Counted from the first letter of the stretch, positions 1-24,200 are shown. The stretch: 64,000 bases of DNA from Neoceratodus forsteri (GCA_016271365.2 CM028132.1:590123001-590187000), one strand, 5' to 3'. The notes: generated by a model from the sequence alone, not told the origin. Translations and numbers: made by a program.

Positions 1-539
1 AGTGCTGTAGACCACATCTGCGTAGTCAAAAACTGATAACGCCATTTTGGTAACAAGCTCCTGGCGGACCAAAGGAGACAAACAATCTTTTTTTTTGTGG
101 TACAAGGCACAGCATGTGGGGCAGTGCTTGGAATGGATGACATCTGTGGACAGAAAAGTCAAGCTTATTATCTAGCCACACACGGAGATATTTGAAAGGC
201 AGAAACCACTTTGAGGGAAGAGCCATCCAGGGTAGAGAAGGCAGGGAGTGGGGACTGCCTGGCCAATTTCTGGCTGGTGTCAAAGGTCAAGGACACTGTT
301 TTCTTAGCGTAGATCCAGAGTTGGTTGGAGTGGAACCAGAGAAGGACACTGTGGAAGTCTCGCTGGAGCAAGCCTTCCACTGCTACTGTAGAAGGGCTTG
401 AGATGTAGATAACTGTCCCATCTGCATATACTTGAATATGCGATTTAGCAAAGGCCGGGGAAGGTCACTCAGGAAAATGGGGAAGAGGATGGGACCCAGG
501 ATGGAGCCCTGTAGAACTCCAGCCTAGATGGGTAGGGGA
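1..539 (-). mobile_element. LINE (L2/CR1-like) RT, distal half of a split element
   Basis: Read on the minus strand, about 400-530 encodes a GVLQGSILGP block, the conserved turn before the catalytic YADD box of non-LTR reverse transcriptases. After a frameshift, 168-380 continues with YADGTVIY-like residues and the thumb region. It ends with the tttg-rich segment at the left window edge. The piece continues the element at 2548-3965; the 12-bp word atgggtagggga occurs both here (528-539) and at 2548-2559. Frameshifts and stops make it a fossil. The clade is inferred from motif style only. Confidence 0.7.
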
Positions 540-2547
540 ACCCCCCCCCCGAAGAAGCCTCATACAGGGTGATACATAGGGAAGTGTGGTAGTAGCCATT
601 TGGTCACCCGTAAATAAACATAGATACATAGACAGTGTCGGCAAATAAGGGCCTATGGCCCACCCAGTCTGCCCATTTGAGCTTGTAAGTTCAGTTTGTT
701 TTCCTAGAAGTCTGTTGCACCTTACCCCTGACCTCCAGAATTCCTTTATGTCTATCCCATGCATTCTTAAATCCCGTGATTTCTTCAGCCCCCACCACTT
801 CCTCTGGCAGGGTGTTCCACTTGTCCACCACCTGCTCTGTGAAGAAATTCTTTCATGTTTCTTCTGAATCGTCCTCCTCCAACTTCATCCCATGCCTCTA
901 GTCCTGGAACATCTTTTTGCTTAAAAATAGTGTTTTCCTGCACCCTGTTCCTCCTGTAAGATACTTGTATGTCTCTGTCATATCCTCTCTCCCTCCTCTC
1001 CTCCAGGGAGTACATGTTCAGTTCCTTCAACCTGTCTTCAAAGGACTTGTGATGCAATCCATGCACCATCTTTGTTGCCCTCCTCTGAACCTTCTCTACC
1101 CTGTCTATGTCCTTACGTAGGGTATGGTCTCCAGAACTGTACACTGTACTCCAGGTGGGGCCTCACTAGTGTCTTGTATGAGCGGAATTATGACCTCCCT
1201 GTTCCTGCTGGTAATGCCCTGCCTATACATACCAGCATCCTATTTGCTTTACCTGCTGCCTTGTCACACTGTTTGCTCTACCTTTGAGGCTTACCTAGAT
1301 GATAACCCCAAGATCCCTTCCTGCTTGATGCATGCTATATCCTCACCCTAACTGATATATTGTGCCAGGGTTTTGTGCCCCATATGCATTATCTTGCACT
1401 TCTTTGCATTGAATTTCAACTGCCAAACCCTGACCATTCTTCAAGTTTCTGCAGGTCGCTTCTCATTCTGTCTACACCCTCTGGTGTGTCTACTCTGTTA
1501 CAGAGCTTTGTGTCATCAGCGAACAGTGAAATTCTGCCTTCTAGGTCCTGCGCCATGTCACTGATGAAGATGTTGAATAGGACCGGTCCCAGCACTGATC
1601 CCTGTGGTACCACACTGGTCACTCTTCCCTCTGTGGAGTGACAGCCATTTACCACCACCCTCTGTGTCCTGTCACCCAGCCAGTTACCTACCCACCACAC
1701 TACTGTCCTGCCCACACCCATATTTCCCAGTTTGTGTAATAGTCTTCTATGTGGCACAGTGTCAAAGGCCTTGCTGAAGTCCAGATAGGCCATGTCCGCT
1801 GCCCTCCCTGATCCACCTCCCCTAGTCACCCAGTCAAAAATTCAATGAGGTTGGTCTGACATGACCTCCCCTGGTGAAACCATGCTGCCTTGGGTCCTGT
1901 AGTCCACTGACAACCAGATGTTCCACCAATCTCTCCTTCAGTAGTGCTTCCATGATCTTCCCACTACCGAGGTGAGGCTGACTGGTCTGTAGTTCCCTGC
2001 TTCCTCTTTGTTCCCACTTTTGTATAAGGGACTACATCTGCTGTCCTCCAGTCTTTGGGTACTCTCCTGTTTCTAGTGATCGGCTAAACAGGATAGCCAG
2101 AGGTTCAGCCACCACCTCTCTTAGTTCTTTAAGGACCCTGGGGTGCATCCCATCTGGCCCCATTGCTTTATCAACTCTTATTACTTCCAGTTCCTTCAGG
2201 ACCCTTTCTCGTGTAAAGGGACTTGTGTCCATTTCTGCACCATTCTCACCCCTTGTACTCCCTTCAGACCCATTACCCTCCTCTTCCTCAGTAAAGACTG
2301 AGCAGAAATACCTGTTCAGTATGTCAGCTTTACTGTTGTCATCCTCCAGGCGGCCCCCATCCTCCCCCTTCAGTCTCACTATCCCTCCCTTTGTCTTTCT
2401 TTTTTCACTTATGTACCTGTAAAAGGTAAACTATTTATTTTTACATCAGTTGCTGTGTGCGCAGCTTTCTCTGTTTTGACTGTCTGTATTACCAGAGAGC
2501 AGCAGCACCGTAAGGCATTTTGTGACATGCATAGTTTGTTTCTTTAT
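540..2547. mobile_element. 2.0 kb inserted block containing a CR1, flanked by 12-bp direct repeat
   Basis: This block separates the two halves of the older LINE reverse transcriptase. Direct repeats atgggtagggga at 528-539 and 2548-2559 look like a target-site duplication. The CR1 fills about 614-2418. The flanking pieces 540-613 (starting with a run of C) and 2419-2547 are not recognised. They may belong to a second insertion or to the 5' transduced flank of the CR1. Confidence 0.55.
614..2418 (-). mobile_element. CR1-type LINE, 5'-truncated, ORF2 pseudogene
   Basis: On the minus strand the order is RT N-terminal part (2032-2379, with AMGPDGMHPRVLKEL), RT core (1416-1829, with FSKAFDTVPH, VPQGSVLGPVLFN and FADDTKL), and the C-terminal domain (785-1144, with [16 protein letters not shown]). 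The 3' end at about 614 carries the tail atagatacatagac followed by the conserved gcccatctgccca-like 3' UTR that recurs in other copies in this window. The endonuclease and ORF1 are missing, as expected for a 5'-truncated retrotransposition. Catalytic FADD is intact but reading frames are broken. Confidence 0.9.
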
Positions 2548-3965
2548 ATGGGTAGGGGAGGTGACTGGATGCCTCCTACCTGTACTGACTGTTGATGGCC
2601 CATGGGGTAGGAATGGAACCATTCCACAGTGGTGGCTGGGATGCCAGCAGAGCTCAGCTTATCCAAAAAAAGAGGACAGGCCACCGAGTTGAAGGCTATG
2701 ACCAGATCAATGGAAAATGGCTGCCGTAACATGCCTCTGATCCATCCCAGTGAGGATAAAGTCTGTGACATGCAGCAGGGAGGAGGCAGTGGAGTGCTTC
2801 TTCCGAAAACCAGATTGGAAAGGGGAGAGAAAGTTAGTTGGGTACAGAAAGTAAGCAAGCCTAGAGTAGACAAGTTTCTCTTGCAGCTTGCAAGAGAAGG
2901 GAGGAGGGAAATAGGATGGAAGTTGCCAGGGAAGGAGGGGGTCACCTTTTTTATGAAGAGAGAGAACTTTGGTAATCTTCCATAACTGAGAAGCAGCACA
3001 GAAGGAGGAGAAGTTAAGGAGGTGAGTAAGAGGGAGGGTGATGGCAGGATCTGAGGTGAAGTTTAGGATCCAACCCATCAGGGTTAGATTTCAACTGGGC
3101 TAGCAAGGTTTCCTGAGTTGGGGGGGGGGGTGATGAAAACCTGGGGGTGGTGGGGATGGGAAGAAGTGTGGAGTTGGGGTAGTGGAGCTAGAAGGCACAG
3201 AACAGGGTAAAGCACAAGTACTGAAAAGCTCCTTGAAGTGAGCAGTTACACACAGAAGGTCAGAGACAGGTGAACCACTAACCATGAGGACAGGGGGAGT
3301 GGACTGGGTGGCAGGGCACAAACTACATGAATCACCTTCCAGAATTTGGCTGGTGTGTTAAGGCTGTTCTGGAGGTTGACCTTAAAATAGAAGGATTTAG
3401 CAGCATGGACAGCCTTCACAAAAGAATTTCTAAGAACCCTCTATGAGAAAAGGTTAGGCAGGGAGCAGAATAATTTGTAATGTGCCCATGCATGAGCACA
3501 GGACTTACGTTGATCCATAAGTTCAGGACTAATCCAGGGTGGAGAGAAGATTTAACTGTGAATGGGATTGGTGGTGGTGGTGGTGGGGTGCAACTTTGCC
3601 CCAGAAAAAGGAACATTTGGAATGGAACAGGGAGAGGGCCATGTCAATGTCAGGAGAGCAGAGAGGATGGCTGTCTAGTCAGCTGCAGCAAGGTTGCTCA
3701 GGAGAGCACTATTAAGCGACCGACGGATCTAGATGTACCTACAGCTGGAGGGAGGGTGCCAGACATTCCTGACACAGAACACCATGCAGTGGTCACCGAA
3801 GGCCTCTATCAGAATACACACTGCAACAGTGCCACAGGGATGGGAGGAGAGAACCCAGGCTAGAATGGTGTGATTAGGGGAGTGGAGATTGAGCCAGGAA
3901 GGTGTGTGTGTGGTGGTGGTGGTGGTGGTGTGTCAGTATTTTGCCCCCCCCCACTTGGGTTTGGG
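2548..3965 (-). mobile_element. LINE (L2/CR1-like), proximal half: endonuclease end and RT N-terminus
   Basis: On the minus strand, about 3960-3620 reads like the end of an AP endonuclease (a GDHCMVFC block near 3790). It is followed by the linker (AKSFYFKV near 3400 and KFWKVIH) and the RT fingers at 2707-3078 (FQSGFRKKHSTASSLL). A frameshift leads to 2544-2750 (DLVIAFNSVACPLFLDKL, equivalent to the A motif). The reading then stops at the 12-bp repeat where the 540-2547 block was inserted. GT-rich and C-rich microsatellite-like runs occur at 3121-3132, 3571-3592 and 3901-3935. Confidence 0.75.
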
Positions 3966-4743
3966 CCACCTGGTGATTGCACTGTTCCTCAACTTGAGCT
4001 CTGTGCAGTCCATCCTTTATATCATCCAACAATGAAAAAAGTTGGAAAAATTCAACATAAAAAAAAAAAAAGGATCCTAAAAAAGGAAAGAAACAAGATT
4101 ATTTCAGAGACGAAAATAAAATAGTGTAGTGGGGAGATTAGGGAGGCTATACGCGTGTCAAAATTGCTAATTACATTAATGAGCAACTGCTTAGTATGGA
4201 TGTATAATAAAGAATGATGGTTTGGAGCCTTTAGATGTCTCTGTAATCATTTTGTTCGCTTTTATTTGTTATTTTAGTTACCTTCTCATCATTTTATTTG
4301 CATTTTGTCAACTACTAGTAACAAAAAAGAATCCCAATAGAATTCTTGTGTTATGATGTCAGAAAACAAGTTTTACTGGCAATGCTGGCAACGCTATTTC
4401 AATAGGAAACCTCAAACCTGTTTACTGGTTTTTAGAGAGAAATAACACTTTCTACAATCAAAATATTATACTGTTGATTTTTAAAAAACTGTGCTATTTT
4501 ATTACAATTTAGCAGGTTTTACTTGAGAAGACAAGAACAGAAGCCAATTACTGTTTCAAAAATTGTAAAATCATACAGATGAACTACAACACTGCAATTC
4601 ATACAGAAGGCAAAGTTTGTTGCTGACAGACATATCTATTTCTTTTGAAAAATACAGAAATATGTAATTAGTTTCTCACTGAAATACACTTGTCTCCTAA
4701 GTAGCTGGCAGCTTCTGACATAACATTACCAGAACTCTGTTGA
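3966..4743. other. AT-rich sequence without a recognised gene
   Basis: The stretch has a poly-A run near 4060, is AT-rich, and carries no coding signal on either strand that I can support. It is presumably flank or intron of POLR2G or decayed repeat. Confidence 0.5.
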
Positions 4744-5190
4744 ATTTTTATTTTATTTTTTTTTTAATTGTATTCTTTTTGCTGCCTGGCCTCCCCTAAC
4801 CCCGTTTGGGGTTCGCCCTGCTCCGGTGACTGACCCCCACATGCTCGGGGCTGATCCCAGAATGGGTCTGCCAATGGCAGAATAGGTGGCCAGAGGGGTC
4901 GGCGCGGGCTAACTCGTGTGAGGCCGGCATAGGTTTCTTGGTTTTCCGGGCGCTGAGGACATGCAATGATGACCAGCATCCGTCCAGCCTCACGCTCAGG
5001 TGCCAGATTGCATTGTGGTACCACTAGCCTCCGCTAGGGGTCCACGTTGCACCAGACACACAGCCCCCCTTCCCCTAGAGCAGGAAAGCAGCCCTATGGA
5101 TGCTCAATCATGCTCCTCCCAGACCCGGATCCATTCCCAAACCCGGGTCGTCGACGCCAAAGACCGCAGCCATGCCTCTGCGACATTGGG
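4744..5190 (-). mobile_element. tRNA-derived SINE, minus strand
   Basis: On the minus strand the head near 5150-5185 has a tRNA-like promoter with a B-box-like gacccgggtttggg. It is followed by a GC-rich body and an A/T-rich tail (poly-T on the plus strand at 4749-4770). The start of the body (aatggatccgggtctgg...gagcatcc) resembles the copy at 14025-14640, which supports a shared family. The family name is not known to me. Confidence 0.5.
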
Positions 5191-5520
5191 CCATGTCGAA
5201 TTCTTTTTACTCTTGGTGTGAAAAGCAAAGGCTAACACAATCTTGTTTCACTGTACAAACAAAATATTTTACTGTAAAAGTATTACTAACACATCAAAAT
5301 GTACAATAAACTTAAAGGTGTCACAAACCATTTTTAAACACTGAAACCTGACAAACATAGTACAGTGTAACACTCAAAAGCTAGTCTCTTTCTTTAAGCA
5401 ATGTTTTGTTAGTCCAATAAAAAGGTATCCCCAACCAACCACTTTTTTGCATGGTTTTGTCTGCCTCTTCAACTAGACCAACACAGCAACATCTGTTTTT
5501 AAAAATATATATAAAGTCTG

Positions 5521-5790
5521 GCCCATGGCACACAGGGTAGTGCACTGGGCTGCCTTGCTGAAGGACCTGGTTTGGCAGCATAACCCAGCTTCCACCACAG
5601 GACTGAAGGAGTTGACAGAGTGCTGCAGTATGTCTCACCGCAAGGTGGGTGGGGTGTGGTCACAAGATGCTTCCTACCTCTGGCTGTGGAGTAGCACTGG
5701 ATGCATCATCCTGCCCCCCCCCCCCAGCCTAGGCATGCCACAGTTCAGAGACAGAGCATATAGCGGAGAAGGGAAGAAAATGGGGTAGGG
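5521..5790 (+). mobile_element. possible tRNA-like SINE
   Basis: The segment starting tggcacacagggtagtgcac has an A-box look and is followed by ggacctggtttggc as a weak B box about 35 bases later. A C-run and a short GC-rich body follow. No clear tail or duplication is visible, so the call is weak. Confidence 0.3.
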
Positions 5791-6084
5791 CACAACAGTG
5801 TGATGGCTACTAGACCTCTCACAAGCCAATGGCCTACTACAAATAACTTAATTGACTCAAAAAATAACGGTATCTTCTTCACAGTTTCTACATCATATAA
5901 TCAACTGTCAGTAAAAGTATCTGTAGTCAAGAAGGCATGACCTCAACACTTAAAAAATGATGAGCAAACTTTTGAAAATATATTTTTGCATCAGTGGCAC
6001 CACCAAGCATTGCCAAAAAGATAGTCTCAACTTAAAGGGGAGATGTGTTGAACCTGTAACTAATATTCCCACTAGAAGCTGTTT

Positions 6085-6539
6085 TTAAAGGGAAACTCTG
6101 ATAGAGTCCCTCAGTGCAGCAGTGGCTGCAGAAACACCCGATTAGGGATTTCAACATAAAATAAATTTTTTTTTTAGTACCTGGTGCCCTGGAATTTGAA
6201 TAGAAAAGATCCACTCACTCCATCATGGCGAAAGACCTGCAGGCGGACATCTCGCGCGCCTCGGGTGACTTCCGCCACGAAGGTTATGCTAATCAGGGCT
6301 ACCAACAAATGGCAGATGTTGGTAGCCCTCATTAGCATAACCTTCGTGGTGGAAGTCACCAGAGGTGCGCGAGATGTCCGCCTGCAGGTCTGTTGCCATG
6401 ATGGAGCAAGCGGATCTTTTCTATTAAAATTCCAGGGCACCAGGTACTAAAAAAAAAATTAATTTTATGTTGAAATCCCTAATCGGGTGTTTCTGCAGCC
6501 GCTGCTGCACTGAGGAACTCAGTCAGAGTTTCCCTTTAA
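6085..6539. mobile_element. TTAA-flanked foldback (Kolobok-like) MITE, long palindrome
   Basis: Two arms of about 220 bases are near-perfect reverse complements around a centre at about 6311. The element runs 6089-6535, starts with agggaaactctga and ends with its inverse. It is bounded by TTAA at 6085-6088 and 6536-6539. TTAA duplications are known for Kolobok and piggyBac; the AGGG start suits Kolobok better. Because it is palindromic, both strands show nearly the same 88-codon open frame, which is not a gene. Confidence 0.8.
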
Positions 6540-8040
6540 GAGCAAGTTCCAATTCTGTTGTTTTATCTATAGAGGCCTTTCAGTAACCACAGTGGACAGT
6601 TCTGATTTACACTCTGGTGGTAAGTGCTATTTTAGAACTGCATAATATAATTTATGTACTTTCCAGCCACAGAGCTCTATATTATACAATGGGTCAGAAA
6701 ATACTGAAAACTAATTAGCTGACTGGCACCTTTCAGCCGTGGTAAATCCTGGCATGACCCATGGAAAAAGGTGCCAGTCAACTGCATCTAAAATCCCCCA
6801 TTTTAAAATTACCCTGACCCCCTGAATATTGAAGACGAAATCCGCCATGCTGGATCCTCGATAAACCGCAGTCTCCTAACTGCCACTGTGTAACTGTTGA
6901 AATACTGACAACACTAACATACAATAAGTTCCTGAAACACTCTGGCAACCAGCATATCAGCGAAACAGTCTTTCACAATTCGATCCCCGTAACCGGCCAG
7001 ACTGCACCCACCACACATCTTGCTTGGTCTCTGGTCCACTCCTGTTCTCTCTCCGCTCCATTGCCAGAATCTCTCTTGGGTGCATTCTCACTCTCCCTCT
7101 CTCTGTCCCATCACTTGTGGGGAAAAAAAAAAAAAAGTGGAAAAGAACCCCCCCCCCAATCACACCATTACTGTGCCCTGACCAAACTCGAACATGGAAG
7201 CACACGCTCTGTGACAGCAGCCCCTTAGTGCTGCACACACTACCAACTACTTGTTACTCGCAGGCTGTGTCTGTATGAAAAAGAAATAAATGGTCAATGA
7301 GTCACATGCAAAGGAGAGGAAAAAAAAAAAAAAAAAAAATCACAGCACATAACTGTGTACCTGGGGCTGCATTAGGATGCATGTGCAGCAACACCACAGC
7401 CATAGCAACAGCCCTAGCAACCCAGGACTATTTTCTTCTGGTGCAGTAACAAATACAATAAAATAAACTAAAATGCCAAAAAAAATTAACTTTTTAATTT
7501 TTCCTGTTACAAAAAGTGTAGGCCATTGTATAATCGCAATACACCACAATAGGGTGTGGGTGATGCTGGGATTTACCCACTGCTGGTGTTGGTTTACTCA
7601 CTCGGCCTGTGACCTTGTGATCAAACCACACTAGGTGTGGGTAAGGACATAATATACATCATTTAGTTCTCAAATGGTCTTTAGCAGCTGTGTGCACGTC
7701 AGAGGCACTCACTGGGATAACTACGCAGCCTGCACAGATGGAATAATAACAGAATTTGAACCATCGTTTAAAAATCAGCTTCTACTGGGAAAAATTACTT
7801 GGATTCAATGCAGTTCTTCTTTAAAGCCAGTGTTTTAATTGCGATAATTTTCTGGTATGCGGGTGGGTAGTTGCCTATGCCTGAAAGCAGACTTGTACGG
7901 ATGAAAACCAACAATGTCTCGCAAAGCTGGACTTCATGAATTACCAGGATAAGGGACAGCAGCTTGACAGAAAAGCAAGGTAAAAATGTCTCTTTTACAA
8001 AGCAGCCTCCCCCGGAGATGCTCAACAGACTTGCAGTTAC
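6540..8040. other. Non-coding stretch downstream of POLR2G exon 3 (probable intron 3)
   Basis: It contains a small hairpin at about 6717-6790 (arms with gactggcacct), A-runs at about 7120-7140 and 7320-7340, and pieces shared with the palindromic complex at 9652-11395. The words tctcaaatggtctttagca near 7670 and tctaaaatggtctttagca near 11252 show this. I looked for POLR2G exon 4 here on the minus strand and did not find it. Confidence 0.5.
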
Positions 8041-19528
<11,488 letters not shown>

Positions 19529-19960
19529 CCCGGCGGCCGCTTCAGTGTCCGCAGAGATTGACAGAAAATAATCCAAAGAAGGGACGGGTTCACCAGAAGC
19601 AATACCAATCACGCTCAAAGTTATAAGCACCACGAATTCGAGCCGGGCCGGACACGTCAGCGGAGCAGTACCCCAGCCCAAGCAGCACGCAAGTATGTGA
19701 CAAAACAAAGTAGTCGAACGTATTTCTAAGGACACACAAACACACCGCGGTTATGCTTCCGCTACCGCTTGTACGTAGCCACACTTCCGGTAACGAGACG
19801 TTAGGGTTACACCCACAGACATTGAACTCGAAAAAAAGACTAGAATGGCAACGCCCATTGGTGGTGCCTAGCGCGAGTACGTTCAGTGCGCCGCCATCTT
19901 TTTGGAGGGCAAGAACAGTGCCGAAGCGCGTGGCGGGATTCAGTAGTAAATGCTGAGCAA
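19529..19960 (-). promoter_or_regulatory. POLR2G CpG-rich promoter and 5' UTR
   Basis: The block is far richer in CpG than its surroundings. On the minus strand it has a YY1-type aagatggcggc (19890-19900), a CCAAT box (19855-19861) and an ETS-type ccggaagt (19783-19790), typical of TATA-less housekeeping promoters. The transcription start cannot be fixed. It may lie near the YY1 box, giving about 370 bases of leader, or nearer the ETS box. Confidence 0.7.
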
Positions 19961-20509
19961 TCGCAAATAAAAGTTGTTTAAAAATGCAAAATACTTGTGG
20001 ATTTAATTTTGTTATGAAGCCAGGGATCATTCGAAGCGGTTTGAATTAGTGGGCCAAGGCAGCACTGCAGTTCACATACAGTGTTTTTATGACAACATAT
20101 ACGTGTGCAGATTGGTTTTAGTGTGCGATGTGCCGCTGTGAGTGAGGGGTTGTATGAGTGTTTTGAGGTTATGAGCGATTCCATTTATGTAATCCATAGC
20201 TGAGCGAGTGGACCGCTCTTTACAGTACTGGACATTTTTTCTTCCCTCTTAGCGTACCGCTTTTTTTAGAGGGGATTTTGGGAGGCCTGTAATTAAGGAA
20301 CTGGATAATTGCAGCAACATCAATTAGTGTACTAAGCGCACTGAGCAGGACATGAAACAGCCTGATATAGTAGTGACAGATCGAAGAAAGATTCAACAGC
20401 TCATTTAAACTGCTTTTGGTACCTCGCAGTTTGCAATAGTTTTTAGTTTGTAATACCCCTCATCTTTTCATCTGATTTTTACATCGAACTTAGTAAACAT
20501 AATAAATGT
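19961..20509. other. Upstream flank of POLR2G, nothing recognised
   Basis: No head-to-head partner exon is visible on the plus strand next to the promoter. Confidence 0.45.
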
Positions 20510-20514
20510 TCTCG

Positions 20515-20630
20515 GTCGGGGGGGAGTAGGAAGAAATAAGCTGTTAACTAGGATCTACGGCCTATCCTGTAGGTAGGGAAATGGGCAGACTAGATGGGCC
20601 AAGCGGTCCTTATCTGCCGTCAAAATCTAT
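20515..20630 (+). mobile_element. CR1 3'-end fragment, plus strand
   Basis: Contains gggcagactagatgggccaa and gcggtccttatctgccgtca, the reverse complement of the CR1 3' UTR seen at 8939 and 53758. Only about 115 bases are kept. Confidence 0.8.
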
Positions 20631-21295
20631 GGCACAGCGCAGACAGTTAACCACCCTCCCCACAACACTGAACACCCATAAGACAGTGGCCATCGTTAGT
20701 AATCTCCCTTAGCTTCGCATCTGGTTTTTACATCGAACGTGCTTTATTTATACCAGAGGATCAGACGTAAGTACAAAGATTTGTGAACAGTGTGTTTGGA
20801 GCACTACCTCACTCAGTAAACACAAGTAGCACACTAAATGTCAGGATTTCGGCAAGTCGAGTTAACATCGGTGTAACCCCGAGGCAGGGGTGTAGCCAGG
20901 GATTTCAAATCTGCACACCACGTGGACTCACTGCTGCCCCCTTGTTAGGTGAGCTACCCCCAGTGTAGCAAGACACTATACAAACGTAAACCAGGACCAT
21001 GTTTGTTGCCTCATTTGCCACAATAAATACAACTTTCGTATCTCATGGCAATGGTTGTTGCCATGCATTGCTCCCTAAGACACCCACATACCAGCCCAGA
21101 GCCTGTAAAGTTGTATTGTTCTTGGGATGCAAAGAGAGTATTAGTGACCAGTCCTTCTAGGTTTGACTCCTATGAATAAAATTACAGAAAGATTAAGTAT
21201 TTTTTTTGTTAGTTTTCATGGAAAAAGGAAGCAGTTCAGAGTCTTATTTGCTACCCCACTTAAATAAAATTGCACACCATGGAGTGCTTGGAGTA
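20631..21295. other. Intergenic, nothing firm
   Basis: A caggggtgtagccaggga at about 20885 looks like a hAT-type TIR end, but no matching right end with an 8-bp duplication was found. Confidence 0.35.
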
Positions 21296-24200
21296 TGCCT
21301 GCCTACACCCATGCCCCGAGGCAGCACTATACCAAGGGCTACTACCCTTGCCTTGCCTGGCCACAACAAGGTTGAGGGGCCTGTGTTCCTTTTTTAACAT
21401 AAACGGGTACGTTCTCGAGATAACATTGCGCAGTGCCTCCACCCAGAGTATACCTTTAAGTGGGATAGCTTTAACCTGGTACAACCCTCTGGGATGCTGT
21501 ACCCACCCACATTACTGTAATGCCACCCCAAAGCATGACCCAATAACATTTCCCTACAGTTCCACGCATTTTGGAATTATTGACTCTGTAATAATATGCT
21601 TATGAGACATATCTGCCAGAACAAACAGCAAGTTTATTTATTTGGGGAAGGGGTAGGAAGGGTGAAATGGAATAAAGATTATGCTATTTACAAGACTGGC
21701 ATAGGTTTGATTGGTTTAGTGTGAATTAACATTTTGCTCTTTAAATCAGTTGCAGTCGTAGTGGCCACCCACCAACCTCTGAAATAATCAGACCCCTGGC
21801 TATCTAGCTAGCTACCTTTTATATCAAAAACATGTTTACAATGTGCCCACACTGGTACCAGTTTCCAGAACATATAGAACCCCACAATCCCACATGCAAT
21901 ACCTGGATACCCAGTAACTTTAAATTTCTTAGAATGGTGCAGGCCTGATGGATTGTGCAGCTGTACACTGGCTGGCTAGTTGGGGCCTTTGAAAAAAAAT
22001 AAGCAGATTTAACACACAAAACACACTTATCTTGCCTAAAACAACTGTATCCGTGGCCAGATGGCTTAGTCCATTTGAACACATTTAACTATGTATAGTC
22101 CCTTTAACTTTGTGGCAGGGCATTGGCCCTGTCTAAATCGAAGTCACATTTGGTTAGTCACAATTAGGTTGTAGCATAGAATTAAGGCGATTACAGCAGG
22201 CAGACCCTGACCTTGGGAGACAAGGAGGTTGGCAAAGGCTTGCAGCCAGGAGGCCCAAACCGATTGCCAGATGGTACAGCAATTGCAGGTGGAAACAGCA
22301 CTCTTTATTTCGCTGACCAGTGCCCCTTGTTAGGCAAAATCACTTTACTGGCTAGCCAGGCTGGGATCCGGGATGGCATGTCTTGGACCCCACGTCTAGG
22401 CTATGCCCCTCGGGGGAAACGCATATGGTAGTGCCAAGGTGGCACACTCCCAGACTGTGTCCCAAAACCCAATCCGATGGTTACGTTGCATCTAGCACAT
22501 TCATTAGACAGCACATTTATATATTTCTTTATCACAGTCCTTCAGCCAGAGGCCATCATAGCTACCCTGGTCCTTTGCTCGCTCACAACAGACTTTCAGC
22601 ACGAGGGGTATTAGCTCCCTACAGCTAGGGTGACCCAGATGCTTACAGTCCTTGCCATCACTGGTGCTTAGATGCCTCCCTGGCGCATCACCACGCACTA
22701 AGATCTGGTTTTTACCACTTGAAACACTTGCTGTACTGCGCTTGAGGCAAGGCTCGCTACCATTTCAGCACAACTTTAAACACAGACTGAGCATGAAGCG
22801 TGGCTTGCTACTTTAGCAGACTTTACTTGCTGGCAAAGCTGAAACTGTAGACCTTTTTCAGACTCAGACACTTTATTTAGATACGACTGATTCCTGTAGC
22901 TCTCTAGGCTCACAGTACGTTACATGGCAGTAAGACAGTTCATAGTAGCTCTCTCAGGCTCACAATTACAACACAGTCCCTTGTGGTTCTTGCTGGCGTT
23001 TACAGCTCCCAGTTGGACATATAGACGGTAACTGGCCCACCAGGCACTGTCTGGAGAAATTCCACGTGGTCAGGGAACTCCCATCCAGCCCTGTGGCACT
23101 ACTCAAGTCAGTCACATTTATATACTATTAAACTGGACCATCCACGATCACTCAATTGGTGGGTGTCCACCCTCTCTAAGTGCTGATCAGGCACAGGGTA
23201 CAGACAAAGTCACACGTTATCTTTTGGGCCATGCCCCTTGCAGATTCTCTTAAACTTTACAGTCACAATATCAAATTCTAGGCTTCACTGCCTCTTAGAG
23301 CTTTCTAACACTTACACTTGTACTTGTTAGACACAGATTTACTCACTCATTTGCAGAAATGGCTTTCTCTTCCCTGAGGTTTCAGGCTCACTTCAGTACT
23401 CTCACTGCTGTGGTAGAACTTCCATTCAGCTCTCTCACTGCTGAAGGTTCACATTGCCCATGTTTTCCTGAAGCATGGAAAGGTGCTGGCCAGCCTTGGA
23501 GGACAGTCTGGAAACCCCCAGGCTAGTGACTTCTGTTGCCTGCAGCCACTTTGTCTCTCTGGCAGAAGAAAGCCCCGCCCCCCATGGAGGGTCTCGAACC
23601 GGATCACTAGGCCCACTCTGGAGCAAAGGGCCTGAGCCCCCACCCCTGGGAGGATCTGCACTGGAACTGCTCACACAGCCAGAGAACGGTACCTTTTATG
23701 GAACTCCTCTGAGGCTCCCGATTGGCTGAAGCTGTTTGCTGCTCCCACTCTAATTGGCTGATCCTGCCTGTCAGACCAGAAAATGAATATTCATTAACTC
23801 CACTCTATGCACTGTAGGCTCCCTGTTTTGGCACCTGAAATTGGTCCCTGCAGTTTCCCGATAAACACTTTGCTATGTCCATGAGCTCTGGCAAAAGTCC
23901 CATGAATCCTGGCTGGAAATCCTTGCTTTCCGATTGGCTGTTGCTACTCTATAATGGCTGTTAATTACACAGTCCCTTTGCAGATTCACACAGTCCCAAG
24001 CATAAAGTCCTGGTGCAGCCAGATTAATTACTTTATTAGCTCACTTGCCCCACTGTTCAGTAGCCCTTTGTGTGCCCTCTTAAGCACTGCCGAGTGTGAA
24101 CATTTTAGCTTAGTCCTTAGCCCGACACTGCTGCTGTAATCAAGTGCCCCCAGGCAGCCGACAGGCATTCCATCTGAGTCCCAACATTAAGCTGGTGCAG

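Noticed and set aside
6174..6450. Two 88-codon open frames, one on each strand, with almost the same protein
   Set aside because: They are mirror readings of a palindromic foldback element; no protein family is recognisable.
7795..7960. Minus-strand GNYPPAYQKIIAIK, slightly like the RPB7 segment around PPCYKTMDEDIV
   Set aside because: Too few matching residues, no proper splice acceptor, and it lies in the open read-through after the exon 3 donor.
20885..21790. hAT-like terminus caggggtgtagccaggga
   Set aside because: No matching opposite end and no 8-bp duplication found; a similar word near 21770 is not a good inverted match.
23435..23729. Overlapping open frames of 70-84 codons on both strands
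   Set aside because: They lie in a GC-rich LTR-like stretch with CCAAT boxes, without conserved motifs.
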